A stretch of DNA of 56,891 bases from Lachnoclostridium sp. (GCA_015057755.1 SVDR01000005.1:1-56891), one strand, 5' to 3'. Positions 15,694 through 25,030 are shown, numbered from the stretch's first letter. Numbers and translations are program-made. Notes: generated by a model from the sequence alone, not told the origin.

Positions 15694-16860
15694 CTATTCT
15701 CCAAGATGTCTCTTACAGAATCTCTCGATTCTCTCCATCGCCTTCTGCAGATTCTTTAAGGAATACGCATAGGATACACGGAGATAACCTTCACCACAGT
15801 CACCAAATGCAGTACCCGGAACAACCGCCACTTTCTCTTCTTCCAGAAGTTTCAGCGCAAACTCATCGGAGCTCATGCCAAAGCGCTTAATACACGGGAA
15901 CACATAAAACGCACCCTGCGGCTCATAACAATCCATACCGATTTCATTAAAGGCTTTTACCAAATATTTTCTTCTTTCGTCATAAGCCTCACGCATCTCT
16001 GCCACATCTTCATCTCCGTTGCGGAGAGCCTCAACAGCCGCATACTGGCTGGTTGTCGGAGCACACATGATCGCGAACTGGTGAATCTTTAACATCTGCT
16101 GTAAGATTGCCTTCGGCGCACATGCATAGCCAAGTCTCCAGCCGGTCATCGCATAGGATTTGGAGAAACCGTTGATCAGAACGGTTCTCTCTTTCATACC
16201 CGGAAGAGAAGCGATCGTTACATGGTTTCCTGTATATGTCAGTTCTGAATAAATCTCATCAGAAATCACAAACAGATCATGTTCTTCGATTACTTCCGCG
16301 ATCGCCTTCAGATCCTCCAGCTCCATGATAGAGCCTGTCGGGTTGTTCGGGAACGGCAAGATCAGAACCTTGGTCTTTGGAGTGATCGCTGCAAGCAGTT
16401 TCTCCTTTGTCAGACGGAACTGGTCTTTTTCCTCCAGTAAAATGGAAACCGGAACACCGCCTGCCAGAATCGTACACGGCGGATAGGAAACGTAGCTCGG
16501 CTGCGGGATCAGAACCTCATCGCCCGGATCCAGCATCGCACGAAGCGCGATATCGATCGCCTCGCTGCCGCCAACGGTTACCATACATTCATCTTTAAAA
16601 TCATAAGATACGTTGAAGCGGCGCTCTAAATAGTTACAAATTTCAATTTTTAATTCTTTTAATCCGGCGTTAGAAGTGTAGAAGGTCTGTCCTTTTTCTA
16701 AGGAAAAAATACCTTCTTCTCTGATGTGCCACGGTGTGTCGAAGTCCGGCTCACCAACACCAAGAGAGATCGCATCCTTCATTTCACTTACGATATCAAA
16801 GAATTTACGGATTCCGGACGGCGGAATCGTTGTTATTGTTTGAGATAATGGGTTTCTCAC
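15694..16860 (-). CDS. Class I/II pyridoxal-phosphate aminotransferase
   Basis: A 388-aa fold-type I aminotransferase. The PLP lysine lies in FSKSYAMTGWRLGY, with GGSEAIDIALRA (phosphate site), FPNNPTG and the terminal LRVSYA Arg for the carboxylate. The closest known group is the aspartate/PatA-like aminotransferases. The substrate is uncertain. It overlaps the upstream RAM-domain gene by 4 bases, so that small protein may sense the same amino acid. Confidence 0.88.
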   Translation of the reverse strand: MRNPLSQTITTIPPSGIRKFFDIVSEMKDAISLGVGEPDFDTPWHIREEGIFSLEKGQTFYTSNAGLKELKIEICNYLERRFNVSYDFKDECMVTVGGSEAIDIALRAMLDPGDEVLIPQPSYVSYPPCTILAGGVPVSILLEEKDQFRLTKEKLLAAITPKTKVLILPFPNNPTGSIMELEDLKAIAEVIEEHDLFVISDEIYSELTYTGNHVTIASLPGMKERTVLINGFSKSYAMTGWRLGYACAPKAILQQMLKIHQFAIMCAPTTSQYAAVEALRNGDEDVAEMREAYDERRKYLVKAFNEIGMDCYEPQGAFYVFPCIKRFGMSSDEFALKLLEEEKVAVVPGTAFGDCGEGYLRVSYAYSLKNLQKAMERIERFCKRHLGE

Positions 16861-17198
16861 AGACTAATCAGCATCCTTTCATCTTCCGGATTTTCACACA
16901 GTACCTCACCATTCTCTTTGTATTTCTTGAGAATGAAATGTGTGGATGTGCTTACTACGGAACTAATTGTAGCCAGCTCTTCGTTTACGAACTGCGCTAC
17001 TTCGCGAAGTGTTTTTCCTTCGATAATAACTGTAAAGTCGAAATTACCGGAGGACATCAGATATACGGAAGATACTTCCTTGTGATGGTAAATACGCTCT
17101 GCGATCTTGTCGTATCCGACACCTCTCTGCGGAGTTACTTTTACCTCGATCAGAGCTACCACTTTTTCATCATAAGCATTCTCTCTAGTTTCTCCCAT
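16857..17198 (-). CDS. Lrp/AsnC ligand-binding (RAM) domain protein without HTH
   Basis: A 113-aa protein consisting of the AsnC/Lrp ligand-binding domain (VVALIEVKVTPQRGVGYDKIAERI, VYLMSSGNFDFTVIIEG). The usual DNA-binding helix-turn-helix is absent. GGGGAGGT precedes the ATG, so it is complete as written. Stand-alone RAM proteins bind amino acids and may modulate enzymes or full-length Lrp proteins. The 4-base overlap with the aminotransferase suggests joint function. Confidence 0.82.
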   Translation of the reverse strand: MGETRENAYDEKVVALIEVKVTPQRGVGYDKIAERIYHHKEVSSVYLMSSGNFDFTVIIEGKTLREVAQFVNEELATISSVVSTSTHFILKKYKENGEVLCENPEDERMLISL

Positions 17199-17200
17199 TT

Positions 17201-17782
17201 TTATACCTCCCCGATCACTTTATATATTTCGTCCGGCTGCGGGCGCTCTAAATAGCCCGTTCCGCCGACACCTGTCATCTTTCTTGCGATACCTTTTTCT
17301 ACCTTTCCAATGACAGCAGCGCGGATACCTTTCTCCGCCAGTCCTTGAACCATGTCTTCGCCATGGTTCGCCGCCATCAGAATACAGTCCCCGCACCACA
17401 AGCGGTACGGATTCAAATCTAAAAGCTCGCAAACTTCAATAAGCTCCTGCCTTACAGGCATTTTCAGCAGGGAAAATGTGATTCCCTGTTCGTATGCCCC
17501 GGATATGTTCCAGAGGGCCGCTAAAATGCCGCCCTCTTCTACATATTCCCATTCTGTCGCACCCAGAGATGCCAGAACGTCAGGATCTACATTCAGTTTT
17601 TCTTCTAACGCCTTTTCCAGACTGCGCATAAACGCTTCGCAAAATCTGGATTCCAGCATTTCTTTCTTCTTTTCAACTGCTGCTTTCACACCTCTTTTGC
17701 CGATCGCTCCTGCCACAACAAGATCCTGGCCCGGTGTGAAGATTCCGCTGCCATTCGGCTCACGTTCGATCCTTCTCATCAT
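17201..17782 (-). CDS. AIR-synthase-related (PurM/HypE-like) C-terminal domain protein
   Basis: A 193-aa protein matching only the C-terminal domain of PurM/HypE-type ATP enzymes: GGILAALWNISGAYEQGITF, MPVRQELIEVCELLDLNPYRLWCGDCILMAANHG and ERPQPDEIYKV. The N-terminal ATP-binding domain is missing, but there is a start with GAGGG and a clean reading frame. It may be a specialised truncated member or partner of another protein. It sits between a VanW protein and the RAM-aminotransferase pair with gaps of 2-12 bases. Confidence 0.72.
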   Translation of the reverse strand: MMRRIEREPNGSGIFTPGQDLVVAGAIGKRGVKAAVEKKKEMLESRFCEAFMRSLEKALEEKLNVDPDVLASLGATEWEYVEEGGILAALWNISGAYEQGITFSLLKMPVRQELIEVCELLDLNPYRLWCGDCILMAANHGEDMVQGLAEKGIRAAVIGKVEKGIARKMTGVGGTGYLERPQPDEIYKVIGEV

Positions 17783-17794
17783 AATCGTGTCCCT

Positions 17795-19360
17795 CTACTG
17801 CGGTCCCTGAGTCGCACCCGGATTTAATACACCTGACGGTACAGCCGGTGCTCCTGTCGATGCACCCGGTCCTGCCGGAGTTGTCGCCGGCTCTGGACTT
17901 GCCGCACCCGGTCCTGCTGCTGCACCCGGTCCTGCCGGCTGTGTCTCCACCGGAGTGGTTTCTGCCGGAGTTTCCGGAGCCGCCGGTTCGCTGCCCTCTG
18001 CCGGTACAGTTTCAGGCGGTAACGCCGGACCTACATTGTAAATTGCCTTAGACGCATTATAATTGTCTTTATTTAACAGAGTTCTCTCCTGCAGCACGCC
18101 ATCCACATACACACACTTATAAAGCTCGGAACGAATGCCGGTATGGGAAGACTGAACCTGCACTCTCTGACCCGGCTGCAATGTCGGATCCGGCTGCTCG
18201 ATCGGATCACCCGGATTGATCCACTGTAATGTCTTGGACTCAAATTTCACTTCTCGGTTCTCCGGTCTTGTTTCCTGACCGTAAATCTTAAATGTCAGCT
18301 TCTTACCGGATGTATAACCCTCGACATAGATCGGAGTATCATACGGATTGCTGATCTTAATGTCTTTGTATGTTCCCGCGATCGCCGCATCTCTGGAATG
18401 ATCCACATAGGATACGGTCATAGAATGGTTCTGGCGCTGTACAATATCCAGCTCCGCATAAAGCGCTGCATTGTAAAGTGTTGTCGCGATCTGACATACA
18501 CCGCCGCCAACACTGTCAACCGAACGGCCATTCTCATAAGCGGTCGCAGTCTTATAACCATTTGCTGTTGTAAATGGCGCCATGCACTCATAACCGGAAA
18601 GCACATCGCCCGGCATCAGCACGCGTCCGTTGATCTTCGCTGTACCTACCTGAAGGTTTGTAGAACGAGACCATCCGCTTGAGGAAAAGCCTGTGGTATA
18701 GGAACCAAGCACATCCTGAATCGTCTCAAGATCTTCCGTCTTGATCCGCGGCTCGGACTCGGTCACGCCTGCCACCACATGCACGCCGTCAGTTCCATCG
18801 GCACTGAGGGCTGCCTTTAAAGCCTCCTCCGTCGCTTCCATATCAATCGCCACACCTGTCACAGAAGGTGTGATAACAAATCCGTCGCCTTCTTTTACGA
18901 TTGTCGCATCCTGCGGCTCCGCCAAAGCTGCTCCACAGTTCTCCGCCACAAAGGCTGCAACCTTTTCCTGATCCACATCCAGTTCCAGATCTACTACAAC
19001 CGGATTTTCCTGCAGATCCTTCTGCTTCATATAGCGCTTGATCAGGTTGCCCTTCACTTCTGTGCTCGCCATCGCTTCCTCAACAGCGTCCGGATTTCCC
19101 CAAGTCATACCCAGCTCTTTCGCACTAGTCTCTGTCTGGGTTCCGTTGACATCCAGTGTCATCTTCTGATTCAGCTTCGCGTCAACATATGCCTTTACAG
19201 CCTGCTCTGCCTCCTTGCCGGTCATCCCCTCAAGGCTGATCTCGCCCACATAAACGCCGGCCGGAATCGCTTCCTCTGCACGCGCGGAAACAGGGGCCAT
19301 GAAAATCAGACCGGCCGCCATGACTGCCGTCACACCGGCAATCCACGCATTCTTTTTCAT
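17795..19360 (-). CDS. VanW-family cell-envelope protein
   Basis: A 521-aa secreted or anchored protein. It has a signal sequence (about 1-28, VSARAEE), putative peptidoglycan-binding/YoaR-type segments (about 30-215), then the VanW domain with STNLQVGTAKINGRVLMPGD and VGGGVCQIATTLYNAAL. The last 80 or so residues are Pro/Ala/Gly-rich with repeated GPGAA and PAGPGA units, probably a wall-spanning tail. The VanW function is unknown; a wall role is inferred. AAGGAG precedes the ATG. Confidence 0.87.
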   Translation of the reverse strand: MKKNAWIAGVTAVMAAGLIFMAPVSARAEEAIPAGVYVGEISLEGMTGKEAEQAVKAYVDAKLNQKMTLDVNGTQTETSAKELGMTWGNPDAVEEAMASTEVKGNLIKRYMKQKDLQENPVVVDLELDVDQEKVAAFVAENCGAALAEPQDATIVKEGDGFVITPSVTGVAIDMEATEEALKAALSADGTDGVHVVAGVTESEPRIKTEDLETIQDVLGSYTTGFSSSGWSRSTNLQVGTAKINGRVLMPGDVLSGYECMAPFTTANGYKTATAYENGRSVDSVGGGVCQIATTLYNAALYAELDIVQRQNHSMTVSYVDHSRDAAIAGTYKDIKISNPYDTPIYVEGYTSGKKLTFKIYGQETRPENREVKFESKTLQWINPGDPIEQPDPTLQPGQRVQVQSSHTGIRSELYKCVYVDGVLQERTLLNKDNYNASKAIYNVGPALPPETVPAEGSEPAAPETPAETTPVETQPAGPGAAAGPGAASPEPATTPAGPGASTGAPAVPSGVLNPGATQGPQ

Positions 19361-19399
19361 AATAATCTCCTTAAAACTTTAACTTTCAATAATCTTCCA

Positions 19400-19519
19400 T
19401 TAACGGAACACTGTCATCAGCGCACCTAAAACAGTCGGAACCACCATTCCGATCGCTAAAAGCACTGCTACGATCGCAGTGATCACTTTTTTCTTCTTGC
19501 CATGTCTAAGATCCATCAT
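19400..19519 (-). CDS. 39-residue membrane peptide
   Basis: A small ORF with AGAGGTG 8-9 bases before tandem ATG codons (19519, 19516). The peptide begins MMDLRHGKKKK and continues with one hydrophobic helix (VITAIVAVLLAIGMVVPTVL). The positive-inside pattern and the good ribosome-binding site favour a real gene between the exonuclease and VanW genes. The function is unknown. Confidence 0.6.
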   Translation of the reverse strand: MMDLRHGKKKKVITAIVAVLLAIGMVVPTVLGALMTVFR

Positions 19520-19569
19520 AGTCTTTCACCTCTTATCTTTTATCTGGAGTCCGGAAACTCTCTCCTGTC

Positions 19570-20289
19570 TCATCCTTTTTCCGGGATTCTTCCGTGTGTA
19601 AAAATAATCTTGTCAATCATCCTCGAAATCTCATTTCCGGACATATGATCAATATGGACAGTCGTCTCTATTCTATGATATTTTAATAAATCCTGCAAGT
19701 GTTGTTTTTGCCTTTTCGTAGCCGGGCGCTCCTTTTTTGCCTTGTAAATCAAAGGTTTTTCCACAAACAGGTCGCTTCGGCTCTCTCCAAACTGCTCCAT
19801 CAGTTTTGTATACAGCAAATGCGTTGACATAGCATCAGAAAGAGCTCTGTGAGCAGTCTCCGGAACGATACCGAAATATGCACACGCTGCACCCAGATTT
19901 TTCTTTTCCGGACCGGGCATCAGATACCGGCAGAGTTTCAGCGTATCAACCGCATCCTTCTTAAACTCAAGCTTCATATTCACAGCCGCCTGTGTCAGGA
20001 AACCATAATCGAAAATGATCTGGTGGCCCAAAAGCGGAAATCCCTCGCAAAAAGCGATCACTTCCGGAAGCACCTCCTCAATTCCCGGTGCATCTTTCAC
20101 CATCTCATCCGTAATTCCGGTCAACTCCACGATCCGTTCCGGAATCTTACGGTGCGGATTTACCATGGTATGATACGTCTCCACAACCACTCCGTCCACG
20201 ACCTTAACCATTCCAATCTCCGTGATCTTCTCACGCTTTGCTCCGATTCCGGTTGTCTCCAGATCAACCGCTACATACGATGTCGTCAT
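19570..20289 (-). CDS. 3'-5' exonuclease (DnaQ-like, DEDDh)
   Basis: A 239-aa exonuclease of the DNA polymerase III epsilon/PolC type. The DEDDh residues are visible: DLETTG (about 9-14), GHQIIFDYGFL and HRALSDA. It carries an extra C-terminal basic segment (KRQKQHLQDLLKYHR) that may bind nucleic acid. Its ATG overlaps the TGA of nth by 4 bases, so repair endonuclease and exonuclease are coupled. Confidence 0.9.
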   Translation of the reverse strand: MTTSYVAVDLETTGIGAKREKITEIGMVKVVDGVVVETYHTMVNPHRKIPERIVELTGITDEMVKDAPGIEEVLPEVIAFCEGFPLLGHQIIFDYGFLTQAAVNMKLEFKKDAVDTLKLCRYLMPGPEKKNLGAACAYFGIVPETAHRALSDAMSTHLLYTKLMEQFGESRSDLFVEKPLIYKAKKERPATKRQKQHLQDLLKYHRIETTVHIDHMSGNEISRMIDKIIFTHGRIPEKG

Positions 20290-20963
20290 TTTTTACCACC
20301 AGCTTTCTTCCCCATACCGGCAGACGGACAAAATTCACGCAAAAAGCATTCTTCACATTTCGGACTCCGCGCAACACAGATGGTTCTTCCCAGCGTAATG
20401 ATCTGAATATTCCAGAGAATCCAGTGATCCTTAGGAAGAACATTCATCAGATCATACTCCACCTTCTCCGGCTCCTCATGCTCGGTCAATCCCAGTTTCT
20501 TCGAAATGCGTTTCACATGGGTGTCCACCACGATGCTCGGTTCATCATAAATATTTCCGCGGATCACGTTGGCAGTCTTTCTTCCCACTCCCGCCAGCGC
20601 AGTCAGCGCCTCAAGCTCTCGCGGAACTTCTCCACCATGTTTTTCGATCAGATCCTTACAACAGGAAATAATATTCCTCGCCTTGTTGTGATAAAAGCCG
20701 GTGGAATGAATGTCTTTCTCCAATTCCGAAAGCTCTGCATTAGCGAACTTCTCCAACGTATCGTATTTTTTAAACAGATCCGCAGTCACAATGTTCACAC
20801 GCGCATCCGTACACTGCGCACTGAGGATTACCGCGATCAGCAGCTGCCAGGGTGTCTCATGATTTAGATAACAACGGTACTCTGTGCCATACTCTGCGTC
20901 CAGACTCGCGAGAATCTTCGTCACCCTCTCGCTTCTGGCCTTCTTCGATTCCTTTCTTGCCAT
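20286..20963 (-). CDS. nth: Endonuclease III
   Basis: A 225-aa DNA glycosylase/AP lyase for oxidised pyrimidines. The helix-hairpin-helix with catalytic Lys is in LAGVGRKTANV and the catalytic Asp is in VVDTHVKR. The [4Fe-4S] cluster ligands appear as C-x6-C-x2-C-x5-C near the C-terminus. ATG 20963 (MARKESKK) with GAGG 5 bases upstream is chosen. The gene start lies inside the 3' end of the radical-SAM gene, a 107-base overlap. Confidence 0.93.
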   Translation of the reverse strand: MARKESKKARSERVTKILASLDAEYGTEYRCYLNHETPWQLLIAVILSAQCTDARVNIVTADLFKKYDTLEKFANAELSELEKDIHSTGFYHNKARNIISCCKDLIEKHGGEVPRELEALTALAGVGRKTANVIRGNIYDEPSIVVDTHVKRISKKLGLTEHEEPEKVEYDLMNVLPKDHWILWNIQIITLGRTICVARSPKCEECFLREFCPSAGMGKKAGGKK

Positions 20964-22686
20964 CGAAACCTCTTTCTTCATATATAAATCGTACCGCCTT
21001 CGCATTCTTATTCAGCGGATCACGATTCTTGTAATCAAACAGAATGTAACTTCCATCCTCCATGTGTTCCATATGAGCCATTTTGATCAGCTGGCGGCTG
21101 TCATAACCCTCATAACCGAGAAGCCACTCCGGCTTCTCCGCTTCCGCAGCGAAGAATTCGCGTACCTCATATTTCACATCACTCTGATCACTTGCAAAGG
21201 ATGGACGGCTCTTTAAATTCTCTCTCAAATATAGATCATACATCAGCGCATCGCGGAATTTTGGGAGATCCTCTTCCTCAAATTTCTCCTGCAGGAAGTC
21301 ATATAAAATCTCATACCGCGCCAGACGATTATGACTAAATCCAAACAAACCCTTTTCTTCGTAATAATCCGCCAGTGCGAGGAACATCGAAGATGGATGA
21401 GAAAACTCTTTCTCCAACAATTGCAAGGTATAAGAGAACTGTCCACTGTTATAATGAACCTCCACCATCTCTTCCATTTCCTTCAGACGGATCACATCAC
21501 GGTAGGACAGCCATTTGGTGGAAAGCACCTCATACGGAGGAACGGAACGGTATTTCAGCTCATACTCCCGCACATGGTCCGCCATATAAGAACCCTTTAA
21601 CACTTTCAGGAATCCCAACTGTAACTGATCCGGTTTCATATCATACACATCATCAAAGGACATCAGGAAGGAAGCCATATTCTCATACGGAAGACCTGCG
21701 ATCAGATCCAGATGCTGGTGTGTATTGCGGTAACTGTGGATCCGGTCCACGTGCTTTCTCAATTTATCCAGATTCATTCTTCTGTGAATCTCTGCAATGG
21801 TATCCAGGTTGGTGGACTGCACGCCAATCTCCAACTGGATCAATCCCGGACGCATCTTCGCGATGAGCGCCAGCTCTTCTTCATCAAACAGATCGGCAGA
21901 AACTTCAAAATGGAAATTGGTCACACCATTATCATTCTCTAAGATATGCTTCCAGATTCCGAGTGTATGCTCCCGCTTACAGTTAAATGTGCGGTCTACA
22001 AACTTTACCTGCGGAACCTTGTGCTCCAAAAAGAAATCCAGTTCTTTCTTTACCAGCTCCAGACTGCGGAAACGGACGGATTTATCAATGGACGATAAGC
22101 AGTAACTGCAGGAAAACGGACAGCCGCGGCTGCTCTCGTAGTAAACGATCCTGTTTTCAAAGCCTGTCATATCCGCATAATAAAAAGGAATCTCGTCCAT
22201 GGACAGCAGTCTCTGCGGTCCGTTGGTGTAAAACTTGCCGCTGAATCCGCGACAGCTGATTCCCTGAATCTGATTGATCCTCGTATAATCCGCACTCATA
22301 TAGGCGCTTACCAGCTCTGTAAAAGTCAGCTCGCCTTCTCCGCGCATGATTCCGCGAATCTGCGGTTCATTTTTTAAAATCTCCTCTGCATTGTAGGACA
22401 CCTCAGGTCCTCCCAGCCAGATTTCACACCTTGGCAAAATCTTATGCAGATCCCTTGTAATTTCCAACACCTGGGAAATGTTCCATATATAACAGGAAAA
22501 GCCGACAAAATCCGGCTTTCTCCTGTAAATATCTTCTAAAACGTGGTCCATCTGATGATTGATGGTATATTCCCCAATCTCGATATCCGCCTTCGGGCGC
22601 TGCTCCTTGGCAAACGCTCTCAGACTGTAAACCGCAGGATTGGAGTGAATGTATTTGGCATTGATCGCCGCCAGTAAAAACTTCAT
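20857..22686 (-). CDS. B12-binding radical SAM protein (DUF4080)
   Basis: A 609-aa enzyme. An N-terminal cobalamin-binding Rossmann-like domain (about 1-140, LGGPEVSYNAEEIL) precedes a radical SAM domain with the CPFSCSYC cluster motif (about 189-196) and a C-terminal DUF4080 region with a DYKNRDPL segment. The substrate is unknown. AGGAGG-like GCGGAGG precedes the ATG. The last 35 residues (after FIYEERG) are polar, lie inside the start of nth in another frame, and look like a run-on past the usual end of the family. Confidence 0.87.
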   Translation of the reverse strand: MKFLLAAINAKYIHSNPAVYSLRAFAKEQRPKADIEIGEYTINHQMDHVLEDIYRRKPDFVGFSCYIWNISQVLEITRDLHKILPRCEIWLGGPEVSYNAEEILKNEPQIRGIMRGEGELTFTELVSAYMSADYTRINQIQGISCRGFSGKFYTNGPQRLLSMDEIPFYYADMTGFENRIVYYESSRGCPFSCSYCLSSIDKSVRFRSLELVKKELDFFLEHKVPQVKFVDRTFNCKREHTLGIWKHILENDNGVTNFHFEVSADLFDEEELALIAKMRPGLIQLEIGVQSTNLDTIAEIHRRMNLDKLRKHVDRIHSYRNTHQHLDLIAGLPYENMASFLMSFDDVYDMKPDQLQLGFLKVLKGSYMADHVREYELKYRSVPPYEVLSTKWLSYRDVIRLKEMEEMVEVHYNSGQFSYTLQLLEKEFSHPSSMFLALADYYEEKGLFGFSHNRLARYEILYDFLQEKFEEEDLPKFRDALMYDLYLRENLKSRPSFASDQSDVKYEVREFFAAEAEKPEWLLGYEGYDSRQLIKMAHMEHMEDGSYILFDYKNRDPLNKNAKAVRFIYEERGFDGKKGIEEGQKREGDEDSRESGRRVWHRVPLLSKS

Positions 22687-22698
22687 GAAGCCTCCGCG

Positions 22699-23187
22699 TT
22701 ACACGTGATATTCAATCTTACGACCAGTCGCATTGTACTGGTAATAACGAACGCCTGCTGCATTTAACATACGTTTGGACGCTCTTGTACTCGGTGTATC
22801 CGCGTATTTATCACTCTCATACACCAAGGTCTTGATTCCCGCCTGAATGATCGCTTTCGCACACTCATTGCACGGAAACAGTGTCACGTACAGCTTGCTG
22901 CCCTCCAGACTTCCGCCGCGGTAGTTCAGGATCGCATTCAGCTCACTGTGTGTCACATAAAAATATTTCTCATTGTACGGATCGCCTTCATCGCGGCTCC
23001 ACGGGAATTCGTCATCAGAGCAGCCTTTCGGAAAACCGTTGTACCCCATGGACAAAATCTTATTGTCCTCACTCACAATACAACATCCAACCTGTGTATT
23101 CGGATCTTTGGAACGCATCGCGGACAGCTTTGCCACTCCCATAAAATATTCATCCCATGTAATATAACCATTTCTTTTGCCTGTCAT
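22699..23187 (-). CDS. Deoxycytidylate deaminase
   Basis: A 162-aa dCMP deaminase (ComEB-like). Zinc and catalytic residues are HSE (THSELNAI, about 81-83) and PCNEC. An additional Cys/His-containing region precedes them (QVGCCIVS). It makes dUMP for thymidylate synthesis. The start at 23187 follows GGGAG; the ATG at 23205 lacks a site. It lies between tsaC/sua5 and the radical-SAM gene. Confidence 0.92.
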   Translation of the reverse strand: MTGKRNGYITWDEYFMGVAKLSAMRSKDPNTQVGCCIVSEDNKILSMGYNGFPKGCSDDEFPWSRDEGDPYNEKYFYVTHSELNAILNYRGGSLEGSKLYVTLFPCNECAKAIIQAGIKTLVYESDKYADTPSTRASKRMLNAAGVRYYQYNATGRKIEYHV

Positions 23188-23206
23188 AATATCTCCCTCG
23201 TACAAC

Positions 23207-24259
23207 TTAAACCTTTACAATATGATAACCGGCCGCCTTACACAGACGGTTCATGATCGCCTGTCCAAGTCTGTCTTTTGAAAAACTCTCTGAGAAAATA
23301 CAGTCCACTTTCTGATCGTCGAACTCTCTCAGCACTGCAAACAGATTGTGTGCCACGGATTCTTCATCTTCCCTGCTTCCGATTACCTTTAAAATACCGC
23401 ATTTGTAGCTTTCCCGGCTCTCCTCGGTACAGATAATACCAACCTTCAGACCGGCTTCCATTGCAAGCTCAGCTTCCTGATTGATAAATTCCACCACTCG
23501 CTCCGTCTCGCCCTCGACCAGCGTCATCTCACCCTGCGGTGCATAATGACGGTACTTCATGCCCGGAGCTTTCGGCTTCACATCTGCATTCAGCGGTCCT
23601 AAAATCGCCGGATCGATCTCCACCTCTCCAAGCGTCTCACGAAGCATTTCCATAGTGATCGCGCCCGGTCTCAAAAGCATCGGAACCTCTCCGGACACAT
23701 CCACGATCGTAGATTCCACACCGATTCCAACCTCTCCGCTGTCGATGATCATCTCGATCTTTCCATTCATATCTTCCACCACATGCTCCGCCTTTGTCGG
23801 ACTCGGGCGACCGGATGTGTTCGCACTCGGAGCCGCTACCGGAACACCTGCCAGCTTGATCAGACGGTTCGCCACCGGATCAGAAGGCATACGGACCGCC
23901 ACGGTCTCCAGACCTCCGGTTGTTCCGTACGGAACAATATCCTTTTTCGGAAAGATCATCGTCAGCGGTCCCGGCCAGTATTTTTCTGCCAGCTTTTTTC
24001 CCGCCTCCGGGATCTCTTTTACCAATGCAGAAAGCTCGTCCATACAGGAAATATGAGCGATCAGCGGATTGTCAGACGGACGGCCTTTCGCCTCATATAT
24101 TTTCTTGGACGCAGACTCATCCAGCGCATTGGCTCCGAGACCGTAAACCGTTTCCGTCGGAATTGCCACCAAACCGCCATTTCTAAGGATCTCCGCCGCC
24201 TCAAAAAGCTCTTCGTCTGTAAAATTTTCTCTGTCAATCTGAATAATCTTTGTATTCAT
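23207..24259 (-). CDS. L-threonylcarbamoyladenylate synthase (Sua5/TsaC type)
   Basis: A 350-aa long-form Sua5. The YrdC domain begins with GGLVAIPTETVYGLGANAL and includes KGRPSDNPLI and SANTSGRPSPT. It is followed by the C-terminal Sua5 domain after a linker. It makes the threonylcarbamoyl-AMP intermediate for t6A in tRNAs. The ATG comes 1 base after the ribU stop, so translation is coupled. Confidence 0.93.
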   Translation of the reverse strand: MNTKIIQIDRENFTDEELFEAAEILRNGGLVAIPTETVYGLGANALDESASKKIYEAKGRPSDNPLIAHISCMDELSALVKEIPEAGKKLAEKYWPGPLTMIFPKKDIVPYGTTGGLETVAVRMPSDPVANRLIKLAGVPVAAPSANTSGRPSPTKAEHVVEDMNGKIEMIIDSGEVGIGVESTIVDVSGEVPMLLRPGAITMEMLRETLGEVEIDPAILGPLNADVKPKAPGMKYRHYAPQGEMTLVEGETERVVEFINQEAELAMEAGLKVGIICTEESRESYKCGILKVIGSREDEESVAHNLFAVLREFDDQKVDCIFSESFSKDRLGQAIMNRLCKAAGYHIVKV

Positions 24260-24260
24260 A

Positions 24261-24866
24261 CTATTTTCTACCTACACTATGAATCAGATTACTGATTCTC
24301 TTATATACCAGCAAAGTCACAACAGACACTACCACACCTTTGATCAGGTTGAACGGACCAACACAGATGATCGCAAAGCTCCAGATATTGCTAACTGCCG
24401 GATTGATCGCTGCACCGAGTGCCAAAATGCTCTCTAAAGGCATGATCTTTGAATAAAACGGAAGCATCACAACCGCATTGATCACAATTCCGCTCAACGC
24501 CATAAAGATGGTACCAATAATCATACCATACATTGCACTTTTTTTCGACTTCTTTGTGTGATAAATCATCGCAGCCGGAAGCACAAGTGAACAGCCGATC
24601 ACAAAGTTTGCCATCTCACCCACAAATCCGGTTGTCGTCGGTTTCATCATCAGCTTCACAAGAATCTTTACAAACTCAATGATCACGCCAGCCACCGGCC
24701 CCATGGAAAATGCTCCCACCAGAACCGGAACCTCAGAGAGGTCCAGACCGTAAAATGTCGGCGCAATAAACGCAAGCGGGAATTCAAACATCATCAGCAC
24801 ACCTGCCAGCGCACCAAACATACCCATCAGCACCAGATTCTTCGTTGTCAGCCACTTTTGTTTCAT
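24261..24866 (-). CDS. ribU: ECF riboflavin transporter S component
   Basis: A 201-aa membrane protein with about six helices, typical of RibU: FPLAFIAPTFYGLDLSEVPVLVGAF near the N-terminus and a glycine-rich GPVAGVIIEFVKILV stretch. It binds riboflavin and works with a shared ECF energising module not present here. An FMN riboswitch and terminator lie directly upstream, which confirms the substrate class. AGGAGG precedes the ATG. Confidence 0.94.
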   Translation of the reverse strand: MKQKWLTTKNLVLMGMFGALAGVLMMFEFPLAFIAPTFYGLDLSEVPVLVGAFSMGPVAGVIIEFVKILVKLMMKPTTTGFVGEMANFVIGCSLVLPAAMIYHTKKSKKSAMYGMIIGTIFMALSGIVINAVVMLPFYSKIMPLESILALGAAINPAVSNIWSFAIICVGPFNLIKGVVVSVVTLLVYKRISNLIHSVGRK

Positions 24867-24951
24867 AGTTTCTTCCTCCTAAATGTAAGTTATGTACCTG
24901 ATGTTCCACTATAGAGGAATCGTACGGATCATGTGAATCTTCCCGTAAATC

Positions 24952-24980
24952 AAAAATGCCCCGGATAATAATCCGGGGCA
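24952..24980 (-). terminator. FMN-riboswitch terminator
   Basis: TGCCCCGGAT and ATCCGGGGCA form a perfect 10-bp hairpin, followed by UUUUU on the minus strand, between the aptamer and ribU. Confidence 0.93.
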
Positions 24981-25030
24981 AGATCTCACATAACCTTTTT
25001 TCTGCCGACTCGCGTCGCCATCGCACAATT

